From Anaerolineae bacterium (lineage in GTDB: Bacteria; Chloroflexota; Anaerolineae; Aggregatilineales; Phototrophicaceae), in NCBI GenBank assembly GCA_025454495.1, contig JALOOI010000004.1, positions 1-47,893 of the forward strand: a DNA stretch of 47,893 nt. The letters run 5' to 3'. The notes below the pieces were generated by a model, which saw only the letters and a program-made list of their open reading frames with translations, was not told the DNA's origin and made no database searches. This document shows positions 1-8,855 of the stretch, in pieces; position 1 is the stretch's first letter; every line of letters begins with the position of its first letter. Position numbers and translations under genes: made by a program.

Positions 1-103
1 CGATTAATAAACCGGACAGCGGCGCATCCAGCATTCCACTGCTGATGACCCCGCCGGTAATAACCAGTACCATGAGGAATGCCAGAATTCCGACACGTTT
101 CAC
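1..103 (-). CDS. N-terminus of a secreted or membrane protein (partial)
   Basis: Reading leftward from a GTG at 103, about 34 codons are open to the window edge. The peptide begins VKRVGILAFLMVLVITGG, which is two basic residues followed by a hydrophobic stretch, as in a signal peptide or N-terminal membrane anchor. An AAGGAG ribosome binding site (complement of 113-118) lies nine bases upstream, which supports this start. The rest of the gene lies outside the window, so the function cannot be named. It is on the same strand as the DUF4139 gene but separated from it by about 100 bases with a hairpin. Confidence 0.6.
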   Translation of the reverse strand, partial: MKRVGILAFLMVLVITGGVISSGMLDAPLSGLLI

Positions 104-173
104 AGCGTATTTCTCCTTATGCCACAGGCAACGCGCCGATTGTACCCGCAGGAACAATCGCTTGCAAGCATCA

Positions 174-199
174 GCCGGGGCCCGCCGGTGGGCCCCGGC
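174..199 (-). terminator. GC-rich hairpin after the DUF4139 gene
   Basis: A perfect 10-bp inverted repeat, GCCGGGGCCC / GGGCCCCGGC, with a 6-base loop lies 9 bases past the stop codon of the DUF4139 gene. There is no T-run on the minus-strand side; a TTTT lies on the other side. The position suggests a transcription end or RNA-stabilising hairpin. Almost the same stem recurs at 30310-30338 after uvrB. Confidence 0.45.
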
Positions 200-208
200 C
201 CGCGTCTT

Positions 209-2260
209 TTATGCGGGGCGTTTGGGCGGGGTCGGCCGCGCCGGCGGGGTAGCCGGGCGGCTGACGGGCGGCAAATCCAGCCCGGACAGTTCCCTGAGCC
301 GGCCGCCGGCCACGTCAATTTTGGCCCGCGCCTGCTGTATCTCACCGTCGATCTGTTCCAGGCGATCCTGGGTGGCTTCGAGCTGGCGCAGCACGCGGGC
401 CCGCAGCGGCGCTTCATCGCCGGTGGGCTGGAGGGCGCTCAGGTTCGCCCGGTGCTGTTCCTGCTGCGTGTGCAGCGTTTTAATTTCCTCCTGCCAGCCC
501 ACCAGTTGCTGGTTCAGCCGTTCCACTTCGGCCAGCGTATCCAGAAGTTCTTTCAGCGTGGTATGCAGCGCGTCATCCAGCCAGCCATGGGCCAGCGCTT
601 CGCTGAGGCGCTGGTAGCTCAGGCGGCGCACTTCCTCCTTGCGGAAGGTTAACCGGCGGCGCTGCACCACAAATTCCGTCTTCGACCGGGGCGGCAGCGG
701 CACGCGCCAGCGATGCGTGGTGAGCGTTTCGGCATCCGGCGGTCGCGTTTCAAAATAGGCGGCATCCGGCCCGAATTCGTTCAGCGCCGGTGCTTCCAGG
801 GTGACGGTTTGCGCCTGGCCGGTGGTGTTTTCCAGGGTGTAGCGCGTGTTTTCATAGCGATATTCTTCATACAGCACATAGGCCAGCTCCAGGTGCAGCC
901 GCACCACCTGCTGCGTGGTGTGCTGCTGTTCGGCGATGCGAATGCCCTGCTCCACCGCATAGGGCACGTACACCTGGCCTTCCTCGCGGGTGAAGGGAAT
1001 GACCGCCTCACCGCGATAATCGCCATCAATGACCACCGTCACCGGGCCGCGCTCCAGCGTTAGCCCGGAAGCGTTGTGGAAGCGCAGCGCCGCCACCGGA
1101 TGCAGGGCCAGTTTGGAGCCGTTGTACAGCAGTTCGCGCTCACAGGTGATCTCGCTGCCCAGGATGGGCACCAGGGCCGATTCGCCGCGTTTGACCGTGA
1201 CCGGCGTGGTGACGCTGTACTGAAAGGTTTCGCCGGTGGCTTTCGTCTCGGTCGCCGGGATGGCCGACTGAGCCATGGCGGCCATCTCCATGCGGGGCGC
1301 AGGCGCGGCCACCGCCAGCGACGACAATTTCCGCGCCCGTGCATCGCTACCCCCGGCAAAACGCATCCCCGGCGCAGAGTCGTCATCCAGGGTGATGCCG
1401 CGTTCATACTCTATGTCGAATTCCACCGGGCCGGGGGCGACGCGGGCCTCATCTTTCACCGTCGGGCGGTGGGGGATGCGCGATTCGTACAGATCGTAGA
1501 TGAAGGAAATGGGCTGGCCGGCCACCAGCGTCACGCGCACCTGGTTTAAATCTTCTTCCAGGCGGTTATCGAACAGCCCCCACCCCTGGAGCAGCGCCCG
1601 GCCCTGGTCGGGCTGGTCGGCGCTGGTGTGGGCCACCAGCCGGTAACTGACGCGCCAGGTGGGCGACGGAGCCACATAATACACCACCAGGTCATGCGCT
1701 CCTGCGTCCATGCGCACCTGCACCGTCCGGCGATCCGTTTCACCCACCGCCGTCTCCAGCACATAATGCAAATCGTGCAGGGCAAGATCATCCTCAATCT
1801 TCAGCGAGCGCAGCGTGTGGAACGGGAACGAATAAATTTGCCCGTTGTCGGCCATCAGCGCCACATTCAGCGGCGGCGCGGCCTCATGATCATAGCTCTC
1901 CGGCTCATCCAGGCCAATCACCAGGCCGCTGATGCTCTCCAGCTTGTCAGCGATGCGCTCAAAGGTCAATTCTGCCCGCCGCCCGCGCAGGTCGCGCAGC
2001 AGGTCGCCCAGGCTGCGCCCGGCGGAAAGCTGGATGGAACTGGCCGCCAGCCGCGCGTCTCGATCCATCGGGGTCTGGTAATACATCCCGCGGATTTGCC
2101 CGCCGGCCTGGTCAAAGACCGCCAGGCTTTTCAGCACATCGTTGATCTCGTCGCGGCGAAACGTGAGCGCAATTTCTTCGCCCTCGAATGCGCCCTGGCG
2201 CACGAAAAACCCCACCCCGTGCTTGTACAACACCATTTCGCGTACTGGCAACATCGCCAC
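209..2260 (-). CDS. DUF4139 domain-containing protein
   Basis: The protein has 683 residues. Its central part resembles the DUF4139 family (MuiA-like, beta-rich, found in bacteria and fungi), with the recognisable stretch VYYVAPSPTWRVSYRL near residue 200. The C-terminal third is charged and heptad-like (around residues 560-655), predicting a coiled coil, and the end is Pro/Arg-rich. I see no signal peptide or membrane segment, so it is probably cytoplasmic. The GTG start at 2260 is favoured because AGGAGG lies six bases upstream; an ATG two codons later is the alternative. No enzymatic activity is established for the family. The next gene upstream is a small protein of unknown function on the same strand. 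Confidence 0.7.
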   Translation of the reverse strand: MAMLPVREMVLYKHGVGFFVRQGAFEGEEIALTFRRDEINDVLKSLAVFDQAGGQIRGMYYQTPMDRDARLAASSIQLSAGRSLGDLLRDLRGRRAELTFERIADKLESISGLVIGLDEPESYDHEAAPPLNVALMADNGQIYSFPFHTLRSLKIEDDLALHDLHYVLETAVGETDRRTVQVRMDAGAHDLVVYYVAPSPTWRVSYRLVAHTSADQPDQGRALLQGWGLFDNRLEEDLNQVRVTLVAGQPISFIYDLYESRIPHRPTVKDEARVAPGPVEFDIEYERGITLDDDSAPGMRFAGGSDARARKLSSLAVAAPAPRMEMAAMAQSAIPATETKATGETFQYSVTTPVTVKRGESALVPILGSEITCERELLYNGSKLALHPVAALRFHNASGLTLERGPVTVVIDGDYRGEAVIPFTREEGQVYVPYAVEQGIRIAEQQHTTQQVVRLHLELAYVLYEEYRYENTRYTLENTTGQAQTVTLEAPALNEFGPDAAYFETRPPDAETLTTHRWRVPLPPRSKTEFVVQRRRLTFRKEEVRRLSYQRLSEALAHGWLDDALHTTLKELLDTLAEVERLNQQLVGWQEEIKTLHTQQEQHRANLSALQPTGDEAPLRARVLRQLEATQDRLEQIDGEIQQARAKIDVAGGRLRELSGLDLPPVSRPATPPARPTPPKRPA

Positions 2261-2301
2261 AGGTCTCCTCCTACCGGCTTACAGCGCCCATGCGCCCTGC
2301 A

Positions 2302-2739
2302 TTAACTATTATCGCTGTTCAGGCTGTCGTTGGAAAGCAGCAGCGCCTCATCCACCCCATCGGTAATGCCGGGTGACAGTGTTTCCAGGTACGCCAGCGC
2401 CTCGGCCACCGAATAGACCATATGATCGTTGTTTTTCTTCAGAGATAATTTTTCAAAAGTTTCCACATACATCCCGGTAGACATGCGCTGGCCATAAGCG
2501 ATACCGCCGCCCCAGTGCGGGTGCAGCGTCATCTGGCCCAGTTTCCACAGGGTACGCGGGCTGGTGATGTGCGCCTGGCGCAGATCGGACAGGAAATAAA
2601 CGCGGCCGGGCGCGGCCTCCAGCGCCTGCTGCATCGCAGCCAGGAAAGCGGCTTCGCTGCTGGCCGTATCTCTGGCAGTGGTGCTGTACCAGCGGATGAA
2701 GATCAGGCGGTCGGAGAGGGCCCACATTTCGTAACGCAT
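2302..2739 (-). CDS. small conserved-looking protein, possibly STAS-like fold
   Basis: The protein has 145 residues, starting MRYEMWALSDRLIFIRW. The start at 2739 is chosen over an upstream in-frame one because AAGGA lies about eight bases before it. The alternation of a beta-like N-terminus, a helix around AAFLAAMQQALEA, and a strand RVYFLSDLRQA recalls the STAS/SpoIIAA-like fold of Chloroflexota proteins, but I cannot align it to a named family. No transmembrane segment or catalytic motif is visible. It lies 41 bases upstream of the DUF4139 gene on the same strand and may be co-transcribed. Function unknown. Confidence 0.55.
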   Translation of the reverse strand: MRYEMWALSDRLIFIRWYSTTARDTASSEAAFLAAMQQALEAAPGRVYFLSDLRQAHITSPRTLWKLGQMTLHPHWGGGIAYGQRMSTGMYVETFEKLSLKKNNDHMVYSVAEALAYLETLSPGITDGVDEALLLSNDSLNSDNS

Positions 2740-2904
2740 GTCAGCTTTCCTTACAGCGCTAAACGACGGATAAGCCGGCAAAAACCCGGCGTGCAGAAAA
2801 AACAGCTATCACCGGACTCTCAGATAAGGCATACTTAGTCTATAACGATTTAGCAAAGCGACCGGCACCCGGCCTAAAATTTAACACAACAGGAGGTTTA
2901 GCCC

Positions 2905-4146
2905 GTGCACATCCTGATCGTGACTGCCGCCTTACCCTATCCCACCACTTCAGGCGGGGCCCTGCGCGTGTATGGCCTCCTGCGCGGGCTGCACCAGGCG
3001 GGCCACACGCTGGCGCTGCTCAGTTTTCACGACGGCGCGGCCAGCCCCGCCGACACCCCGCTGGCCGAATACTGCCAGCACATCGAAGTGCTGCCGCTGC
3101 CGGCACGCTCGCGCAGCGCCCGCCTGCTGAACCTGGCGCTGAGCAGCACCGCGGACATGGAAAAACGCCTGGACAGCGCCGCGTTCCGGGCGGCCCTGCT
3201 GCGCCTGCTGCGCGAACACACTTTTGACCTGGTGCAGTTTGAAGGGCTGGAAGTCGCCCGCTACCTGGAAGATGCCCGCGCCGCCGGCACCGCCGCCCGG
3301 CTGGTCTACGATGCCTTTAATGCCGAAGCCCAGCTTCAGCAAACCATGTACCAGATCGACCGGGGCACGCCGGGGCGCATGGCCGGGGCGTTCTATTCCC
3401 TGCTCCAGAGCCGCCGCCTGGCCGCGTTTGAGGAACGCATCTGCCGCAGTGCCGACCTGGTGATTGCGGTGTCGTCCGAAGATGCGGCCCTCCTGCGCCG
3501 GCACCGCCCGGATGGCCGGGTGAGCATCGTGCCCAGCGGGATCGTGGTGGAAGATTACGTCACCCGCGCCCGCATCACCGGCGAGCTATCGCTGGAGCGC
3601 CCGGCGGACATGGAACGCCCGGTGATTTTGCCGGAGCGCTCGCTGGTGTTTTCTGGCAAGATGGATTATCGCCCCAATGTGGACGCGATGACCTGGTTCA
3701 GCCATCACATTCTGCCGCAAATTCCCGATGCCACGCTGATTATCGTGGGGCAGCAGCCGCACCAGCGCATCCAGCAGTTAATGCAGCGCCCCGGCATTCG
3801 GCTGACCGGGTACGTGGAGAGTGTGCAGCCGTACCTGCGGGCCGCCGAGGTGTTCATCGCCCCGCTGCGGATGGGCAGCGGCACGCGCCTGAAAATTCTG
3901 GAAGCCATGGCCTGCGGCAGCGCCATCGTGGCCACCTCGCTGGCCGCTTCGGGATTATCGCCAGAAGCCCGAGAAACCATGCTCATCGCCGATACCGAAG
4001 TGGGCTTTGCCGATGCCGTGAACCGGCTGCTGAATACGCCGGAACTGCGCGAGAGCCTGGGCAAACAGGCCACCCGCGTCGTGCGGGCCTATTATGACTG
4101 GTCGGTCATTATTCCCCGCCTGCTGGATGCCTATAAAACCCTGTGA
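2905..4146 (+). CDS. glycosyltransferase family 4
   Basis: The protein has 413 residues with a two-Rossmann GT-B architecture. The N-terminal domain starts MHILIVTAALPYPTTSGG, with the Gly-rich loop typical of GT4 acceptor-side domains. The C-terminal donor domain carries GSGTRLKILEAMACGSAIVAT, the nucleotide-sugar binding region with the family Glu residues. It likely transfers a sugar from an NDP-sugar to a cell-envelope glycan or lipid; the sugar cannot be told. The GTG start is supported by AGGAGG about nine bases upstream. The stop overlaps or abuts the start region of the following GT9 gene, so the two are probably one transcript acting in the same envelope-glycan pathway. Confidence 0.85.
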   Translation: MHILIVTAALPYPTTSGGALRVYGLLRGLHQAGHTLALLSFHDGAASPADTPLAEYCQHIEVLPLPARSRSARLLNLALSSTADMEKRLDSAAFRAALLRLLREHTFDLVQFEGLEVARYLEDARAAGTAARLVYDAFNAEAQLQQTMYQIDRGTPGRMAGAFYSLLQSRRLAAFEERICRSADLVIAVSSEDAALLRRHRPDGRVSIVPSGIVVEDYVTRARITGELSLERPADMERPVILPERSLVFSGKMDYRPNVDAMTWFSHHILPQIPDATLIIVGQQPHQRIQQLMQRPGIRLTGYVESVQPYLRAAEVFIAPLRMGSGTRLKILEAMACGSAIVATSLAASGLSPEARETMLIADTEVGFADAVNRLLNTPELRESLGKQATRVVRAYYDWSVIIPRLLDAYKTL

Positions 4147-4172
4147 GGCGCTGCCTCCACCTGAGTCCGGCT

Positions 4173-5372
4173 ATGGATCGAGAAACCCTGACCACCCGTA
4201 ATCGCCAGCTTGCCGAAGCTTTCCACAGCCCGCCGGTGCGTCATCGCCTGCGGCGCACCCTCATTCAGGCGGCGGCGCATTTTCCCTTCACGCCCTGCCC
4301 CACCGCCCGCGTGCGGCGGGTGCTGTTCATCCGGCCGGATCACCTGGGGGATATGCTGCTGGCCACGCCGGCCATCCGCGCGTTTAAAGCGGCCCGCCCG
4401 TTTGTGGAAGTGCATGTGCTGGCCGGGGCCTGGGCCGCGCCGGTGCTGGCCGGCTACAGCGAGATTGACCGCGTATTGACCATCCCCTTCCCCGGCTTTA
4501 ACCGCCACGAAACCCACCGCAGCCCGCTGGCCCCCTATACGCAACTGGTGCGCGTCTCGCGCCAGCTCCGGCTGATTGGTTATGCGGCGGCGGTGCTGCT
4601 GCGCCCGGATCACTGGTGGGGGGCCATGCTGGCCCATGCCGCCGGCATTCAGGAGCGCATCGGTTATGATCTGCCGGATGTGGCCCCCTTCCTCACGCAG
4701 CGGGTGGCTTTCCGCCATGAGCACGTCATCCGGCAAAATTTGCGCCTGGTGGAACACTGGACGGGCAAAATCGACGATGAAGACGTGCCCTACAGCCTGC
4801 CCGTGTTTGACGATGACCGCGATTTTATCCGGGCCTATCTGGAAACGTGCGGCATCCCGGCGCGGCAAACGGTCATCTGCCTGCATCCGGGGTCGGGCAC
4901 GTGGGCCAAGCAGTGGGACGGCGAAAGCTGGGCCAAGGTGGCCGATACGCTGATTGAACAGGCGGGTGCGGACATTATTTTCACCGGCAGCGACCATGAA
5001 CTGCCGCTGGTGACTTCCATCATGAACCGGATGCGTTACCGGGCCTTCACCGTCGCCGGCGATTTAAACATTGGTCAACTGGCGGCGCTGTATGAACGGG
5101 CGCAGGTGGTGCTGGGGCCGGACAGCGGCCCGCTGCACATTGCGGCGGCGGTGGGCACGCCCACCGTGGCCCTGTATGGCCCGGCCGACCCGGTGGAATT
5201 CGGCACCTGGGGCAGCCGCCAGCAGCATCTCATCCTCACCGCGCCCATCGCCTGCCGCCCCTGCCGCGTGCTGGACTGGGGCGACGATGCGCCGGATTTT
5301 CATCCCTGCGTGCGCGATATTTCCATCGGTCAGGTGCTGGAAGCGGCCCGCCGCCTGCTGGCCCACCGCTAA
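4173..5372 (+). CDS. glycosyltransferase family 9 (heptosyltransferase-like)
   Basis: The protein has 399 residues from the ATG at 4173. An in-frame GTG at 4143 overlaps the previous stop codon and is an alternative start. GT9 hallmarks are visible: an N-terminal VLFIRPDHLGDMLLATPAIR, the mid-protein LHPGSGTWAKQW, and the donor-binding VLGPDSGPLHIAAAVGTPTVALYG. The family includes ADP-heptose:LPS heptosyltransferases, but GT9 members also occur in bacteria without LPS, so the acceptor and donor are open. It is cytoplasmic or membrane-peripheral. It pairs with the upstream GT4 gene. Its end overlaps the end of the convergent ppk2 gene by four bases. Confidence 0.82.
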   Translation: MDRETLTTRNRQLAEAFHSPPVRHRLRRTLIQAAAHFPFTPCPTARVRRVLFIRPDHLGDMLLATPAIRAFKAARPFVEVHVLAGAWAAPVLAGYSEIDRVLTIPFPGFNRHETHRSPLAPYTQLVRVSRQLRLIGYAAAVLLRPDHWWGAMLAHAAGIQERIGYDLPDVAPFLTQRVAFRHEHVIRQNLRLVEHWTGKIDDEDVPYSLPVFDDDRDFIRAYLETCGIPARQTVICLHPGSGTWAKQWDGESWAKVADTLIEQAGADIIFTGSDHELPLVTSIMNRMRYRAFTVAGDLNIGQLAALYERAQVVLGPDSGPLHIAAAVGTPTVALYGPADPVEFGTWGSRQQHLILTAPIACRPCRVLDWGDDAPDFHPCVRDISIGQVLEAARRLLAHR

Positions 5373-6175
5373 TCCGGGATGACCACCTGCGCCAGCCCGG
5401 CTTCGGCCGCGGGGTACTGCGGCGACATCTCCCGAAGCTGCTCCACCACCGCCCGCATGACCACATAATTACGATACCATTTGCGGTTGGCCGGCACGAT
5501 GTGCCAGGGTGCATGGTCGCGGTGGCAGTGGTGGATGGCATCGCTGTAGGCCTGCATATACTCGTCCCATTTTTCGCGCACGGGCAGGTCGCCGGTGGAA
5601 AATTTCCAGTGTTTGGCGGGGTCGGCCAGGCGTTCTTGCAGCCGTTCCCGCTGTTCATCCTTGCTGATGTGCAGGAAAAATTTCAGGATGCGCGTGCCGG
5701 CATCGCTGAGGGCCTGCTCAAAATGATTGATATGCTCATAGCGTTTGCGCCACACTTTTTCCGGCACCAGGTGGTTCACCCGCACGATCAGCACATCTTC
5801 GTAATGGCTGCGGTTAAAAATGCCGATGTAGCCCCTGGGCGGGGTTTGCTGGTGAATGCGCCACAAAAAATCGTGCGCCAGTTCTGCGGCAGTGGGCGCT
5901 TTAAACGCGGCGATCTTCAGCCCCTGCGGGTTAACCCCGCTAAAAACTTTGCGGATGGTGCCATCTTTACCGCCGGTATCCATCGCCTGGAGGACGATGA
6001 GCAGCGACTGTTTTTGCTCCGCGTATAATTTTTCCTGAAGCTCCACCAGTTCCGCCCGCAGCGTTTCCGTGGTGGCTTCGGCTTCATCGCGGCTCAGGCC
6101 GCCATCGTCATCGCAGGGGTAATCCCGCAGGTGAACGGGCTGGCCGGGCGACGGGGTATAGGGATATTTAACCAT
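5369..6175 (-). CDS. ppk2: polyphosphate kinase 2 family, polyphosphate:nucleotide phosphotransferase
   Basis: The protein has 268 residues from MVKYPYTPSPG. It carries the PPK2 Walker A motif AMDTGGKDGT, the following R-V-F-S-G-V-N-P-Q-G segment, and the Walker B-like region IFNRSHYEDVL. This is the soluble PPK2 fold that moves phosphate between polyphosphate and nucleoside mono- or diphosphates; the exact class and direction cannot be fixed from sequence alone. The start at 6175 lies inside the last codons of rqcH, an 8-base overlap (ATGGTTAA), so translation is probably coupled. A longer in-frame opening to 6271 lies entirely inside rqcH and looks spurious. Confidence 0.88.
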   Translation of the reverse strand: MVKYPYTPSPGQPVHLRDYPCDDDGGLSRDEAEATTETLRAELVELQEKLYAEQKQSLLIVLQAMDTGGKDGTIRKVFSGVNPQGLKIAAFKAPTAAELAHDFLWRIHQQTPPRGYIGIFNRSHYEDVLIVRVNHLVPEKVWRKRYEHINHFEQALSDAGTRILKFFLHISKDEQRERLQERLADPAKHWKFSTGDLPVREKWDEYMQAYSDAIHHCHRDHAPWHIVPANRKWYRNYVVMRAVVEQLREMSPQYPAAEAGLAQVVIPD

Positions 6176-7889
6176 GTTTCCAGTGCTCCTCACTGCGGGG
6201 GGCGACGGTGATGGTGGTTTCGTTGCGATACGTGACCATCCCGGGCCCCGCGCCTTTAATTTTACGGACATATTTACAGCGCGTCACATCCACGATCACT
6301 TTCGCCTCATCGCGGCGGGCGCTGTAGTAGGCGGCCAGGGCCGCGCTGTCTGCGATGAGGGTATCGGGGATGCGGCGGCCATCGCTGCGGATGATGACGT
6401 GTGCGCCGGGGACATCGCGGGCGTGCAGCCATATATCCTGCGGGCCGGCCTCTTTAAACGTCACCTGCTCATTCTGGCGGCTGTTGCGCCCCACCCGGAT
6501 CACAAAACCATCACGGGTGAGGCGCAGCGGGGCGCTGCGGGCGCTGCCGCCACCGCGCCGGGCCATCTTCGCGTCGCCGGCCAGGTCACGCGCCTGCAAC
6601 GCCTGAATCACTTCATCAATTTCCGGGTAATTTGCCGCCTGGCGCAGATCATTTTCAAGCTGGGCCAGGTAATCCAGTTCCACGCGGGTGGCGGCCACCA
6701 GGTGCGGCACACCCGTCCGGGCCCGCTTCGCCCGGTTGTACCGGTCAAAATAGCGCTGTGCGTTCTCCAGCGGGGTAAGCGCCGCGTCCAGCTTAATCAC
6801 CAGTTCCGGGGCTTCCAGTTCATACTGAGCGCGTAATTCGGTTTGCCCGGGCCGCAGGGTGTACTGGTACGCCAGGATCAGTTCGCCGCTTTGCTGCAAA
6901 AACAGCATTTCGCCGTCATCCTTCAGGCCGCTTTCCAGCGAAGCCAGTTTGGCGCGGTAACGTTTTTTGCCCTCCTCCAGCGCGGCGAAGACCGGCTTTT
7001 TCATTTCGTTATAGGCTTCCGCGCCGGCCGGTGCGCCAAAATAAGCATTGATGGCCGCGCTGAGGCTGTCGGCGGGCTGCCAGCCGGGCAGGTGCGTCAG
7101 CGGGTACACGCTGAAGGCCTGCGGCAGGCCATCGCTGTGGGCCAGGCCGGGCTGCCACTCGCGGCGCGTCAGCGGCAGCAGCAGCGCCTGCAACGCCGCA
7201 TACAGCGCGTCCGGCTGCGCCGCGCTGGCTTTTTGCTGCACATCACCCCCGGCGCGGAAGACCACTTCCCTGGCCAGCAGCGGGCTGAGTCCCAGCAGAT
7301 GCTGTGTGAGCAGCGCGGCCGTCTTTTGCCTGGGGTCGGTGGCGGCGGCCAGCAGCGCGGCCAAATCAGCCGGACTCAGGTCGGCCGGGTCGCGTTTATC
7401 GGTCATGGGGGGCGGCAGTTTGTAGGCATGGTTGGGCAGGCTGAGGCGGTAACGATTGTCCTCCGGCCCCACCCGCCACAGGCAGTCCTGGATGATGCCG
7501 TCACGCAGCAGCAGCAGGTTGCTGCGGCGTTCCATCGGTTCCACCACGATGGTAAACGAACCTTCCGGGTGCGTCACGTCCAGTTGCAAAATGCGCTCAT
7601 AGGGCGGCTGATGCACGCCGGTGAGGCGGCCATGTTCCACGTAGCGGCGGAACATCAGCCCGAGCTGCGTGGGGACGGGCAGCCCGCGGCGCAGTTTTTC
7701 GGGCATCACCTGCACGCGGGGCTGCTGCTTATCGGCGCTGAGGTACACGTAGTGGCGGCGGTGGCCGGCGTACACCTCCAGACCGATCCCGGTGGCATCC
7801 ACATCCAGCACATCCTGAATTTTGCCCCCGACCAGGGTGGACGACCATTCATCGGCCAGGGCGGCCAGGGTAAAGGCATCAAAATACAC
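6168..7889 (-). CDS. rqcH: RqcH/NFACT family ribosome quality control protein
   Basis: The protein has 573 residues with NFACT architecture. The N-terminal NFACT-N domain starts MYFDAFTLAALADEW and contains the family ERRSNLLLL stretch near residue 120. A helical middle follows (about 285-460), and the C-terminal NFACT-R domain begins near HARDVPGAHVIIRS. Homologues (Rqc2/RqcH, older name FbpA fibronectin-binding protein) bind obstructed 50S subunits and direct C-terminal alanine tailing of stalled peptides. This role is known for the family and inferred here. The gene starts 6 bases after the degenerate recombinase gene and overlaps ppk2, so it sits mid-operon. Confidence 0.88.
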   Translation of the reverse strand: MYFDAFTLAALADEWSSTLVGGKIQDVLDVDATGIGLEVYAGHRRHYVYLSADKQQPRVQVMPEKLRRGLPVPTQLGLMFRRYVEHGRLTGVHQPPYERILQLDVTHPEGSFTIVVEPMERRSNLLLLRDGIIQDCLWRVGPEDNRYRLSLPNHAYKLPPPMTDKRDPADLSPADLAALLAAATDPRQKTAALLTQHLLGLSPLLAREVVFRAGGDVQQKASAAQPDALYAALQALLLPLTRREWQPGLAHSDGLPQAFSVYPLTHLPGWQPADSLSAAINAYFGAPAGAEAYNEMKKPVFAALEEGKKRYRAKLASLESGLKDDGEMLFLQQSGELILAYQYTLRPGQTELRAQYELEAPELVIKLDAALTPLENAQRYFDRYNRAKRARTGVPHLVAATRVELDYLAQLENDLRQAANYPEIDEVIQALQARDLAGDAKMARRGGGSARSAPLRLTRDGFVIRVGRNSRQNEQVTFKEAGPQDIWLHARDVPGAHVIIRSDGRRIPDTLIADSAALAAYYSARRDEAKVIVDVTRCKYVRKIKGAGPGMVTYRNETTITVAPRSEEHWKHG

Positions 7890-7895
7890 GGTGGC

Positions 7896-8843
7896 TCACT
7901 CCGGGGAGAGGGTTTCGGCATGAATCTGGGCATCCACCAGGCGGCGGATTTTTTGCCCGGTTTCGTACCAGCTAATTTTGCTGAGGCCCAGTTTCTCGCG
8001 GATGGCTTCTTCCTCCATGCCCGCCCGCCAGTCGCGCACGGCGCTCGTCCAGCGCAGCACCTCAAACGACAGTTTGAAGGGAATGGCAGCCTGCTCGCCG
8101 ACTTCGGTGAGGATATACTCCAGGTTGCGGGTGGTGCAGGTGAACAGGGTGGTCGCGGGCTGGTACTGCGCGCTGTAAGCGTCGATCAGCGCGGGCAAAG
8201 CGGCCTCCAGCGCGATGCGCCGTTCTTTGTAAATATCTTTGGCCTTCTGCCGCACGAACAGCGTGGGCGACTGCGGGTTGGTGCGATCAATATCGGTCAG
8301 CAGCAGGCGTTCCGTTTCGCTCTTTTTGATGCCGGTTTGCAGCAGCAGTTGCAGGATCAATTCCGGGCGATAATCGTGGTCTTCATCGCGCTTCATGCGG
8401 CGGGCGGCCAGCAGCGCGGCCTGCACCTGCGCCGGGTTCAGCGCTGCGGACAGCGGCGCGGGGCCGGAACGCTGCAAGACCGCCTTCGCCGGGTCATGCG
8501 GCACCGCGCTCAGGGTATACAGCCAGCGAAAGAAGACTTTGAGCGTGGTCACGCGGCGGGCATAGGTTTTGCGGCTGCACGGAATGCCGCGCTCAAATTC
8601 CATCCACGCTAAAAAGTCATTCAGGGCACCCGTGGTATAGTCACTGACCGGGGTAGAGCCGCCGGTGCGCTCCAGCAGCAGCTCCATATCCGCCATGAAG
8701 GCCTTCACCGTATGCTCGGATTTGCCCTCTTGCGTCAGGTGCCGGGCAAACAGGGCCAGCGTTGCGCCGATGGGGGTCTTTCTGGTGATGTCCTGCGGCT
8801 GCTGCGGCGCGGCCGGAAACAGCGGTAGCTGTTTGTTCTTCAC
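7896..8843 (-). CDS. tyrosine recombinase-like protein with degenerate active site
   Basis: The protein has 315 residues. An N-terminal SAM-like core-binding domain (about 25-115) precedes a catalytic-type domain (about 130-305), as in XerC/XerD. The fold-typical landmarks are recognisable but changed: TGIKKSE at 170-176 puts Lys where the first catalytic Arg belongs; EVLRW at 261-265 keeps the second Arg but replaces both flanking His; LGL replaces LGH near 285-287; and the nucleophile Tyr is missing from its usual place, with Tyr293 about three residues early. I infer a DNA-binding protein without strand-cleavage activity. The GTG start has AGGAAGG upstream, overlapping the end of lipM. Its place in a housekeeping operon argues against a mobile element. 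Confidence 0.75.
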   Translation of the reverse strand: MKNKQLPLFPAAPQQPQDITRKTPIGATLALFARHLTQEGKSEHTVKAFMADMELLLERTGGSTPVSDYTTGALNDFLAWMEFERGIPCSRKTYARRVTTLKVFFRWLYTLSAVPHDPAKAVLQRSGPAPLSAALNPAQVQAALLAARRMKRDEDHDYRPELILQLLLQTGIKKSETERLLLTDIDRTNPQSPTLFVRQKAKDIYKERRIALEAALPALIDAYSAQYQPATTLFTCTTRNLEYILTEVGEQAAIPFKLSFEVLRWTSAVRDWRAGMEEEAIREKLGLSKISWYETGQKIRRLVDAQIHAETLSPE

Positions 8844-8855
8844 GGGGGGCCTTCC

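Noticed and set aside
7896-8843. Integrase of a mobile element
   Set aside because: No attachment repeats, tRNA target, cargo genes or composition change are nearby, the active site looks lost, and neighbours are housekeeping genes.
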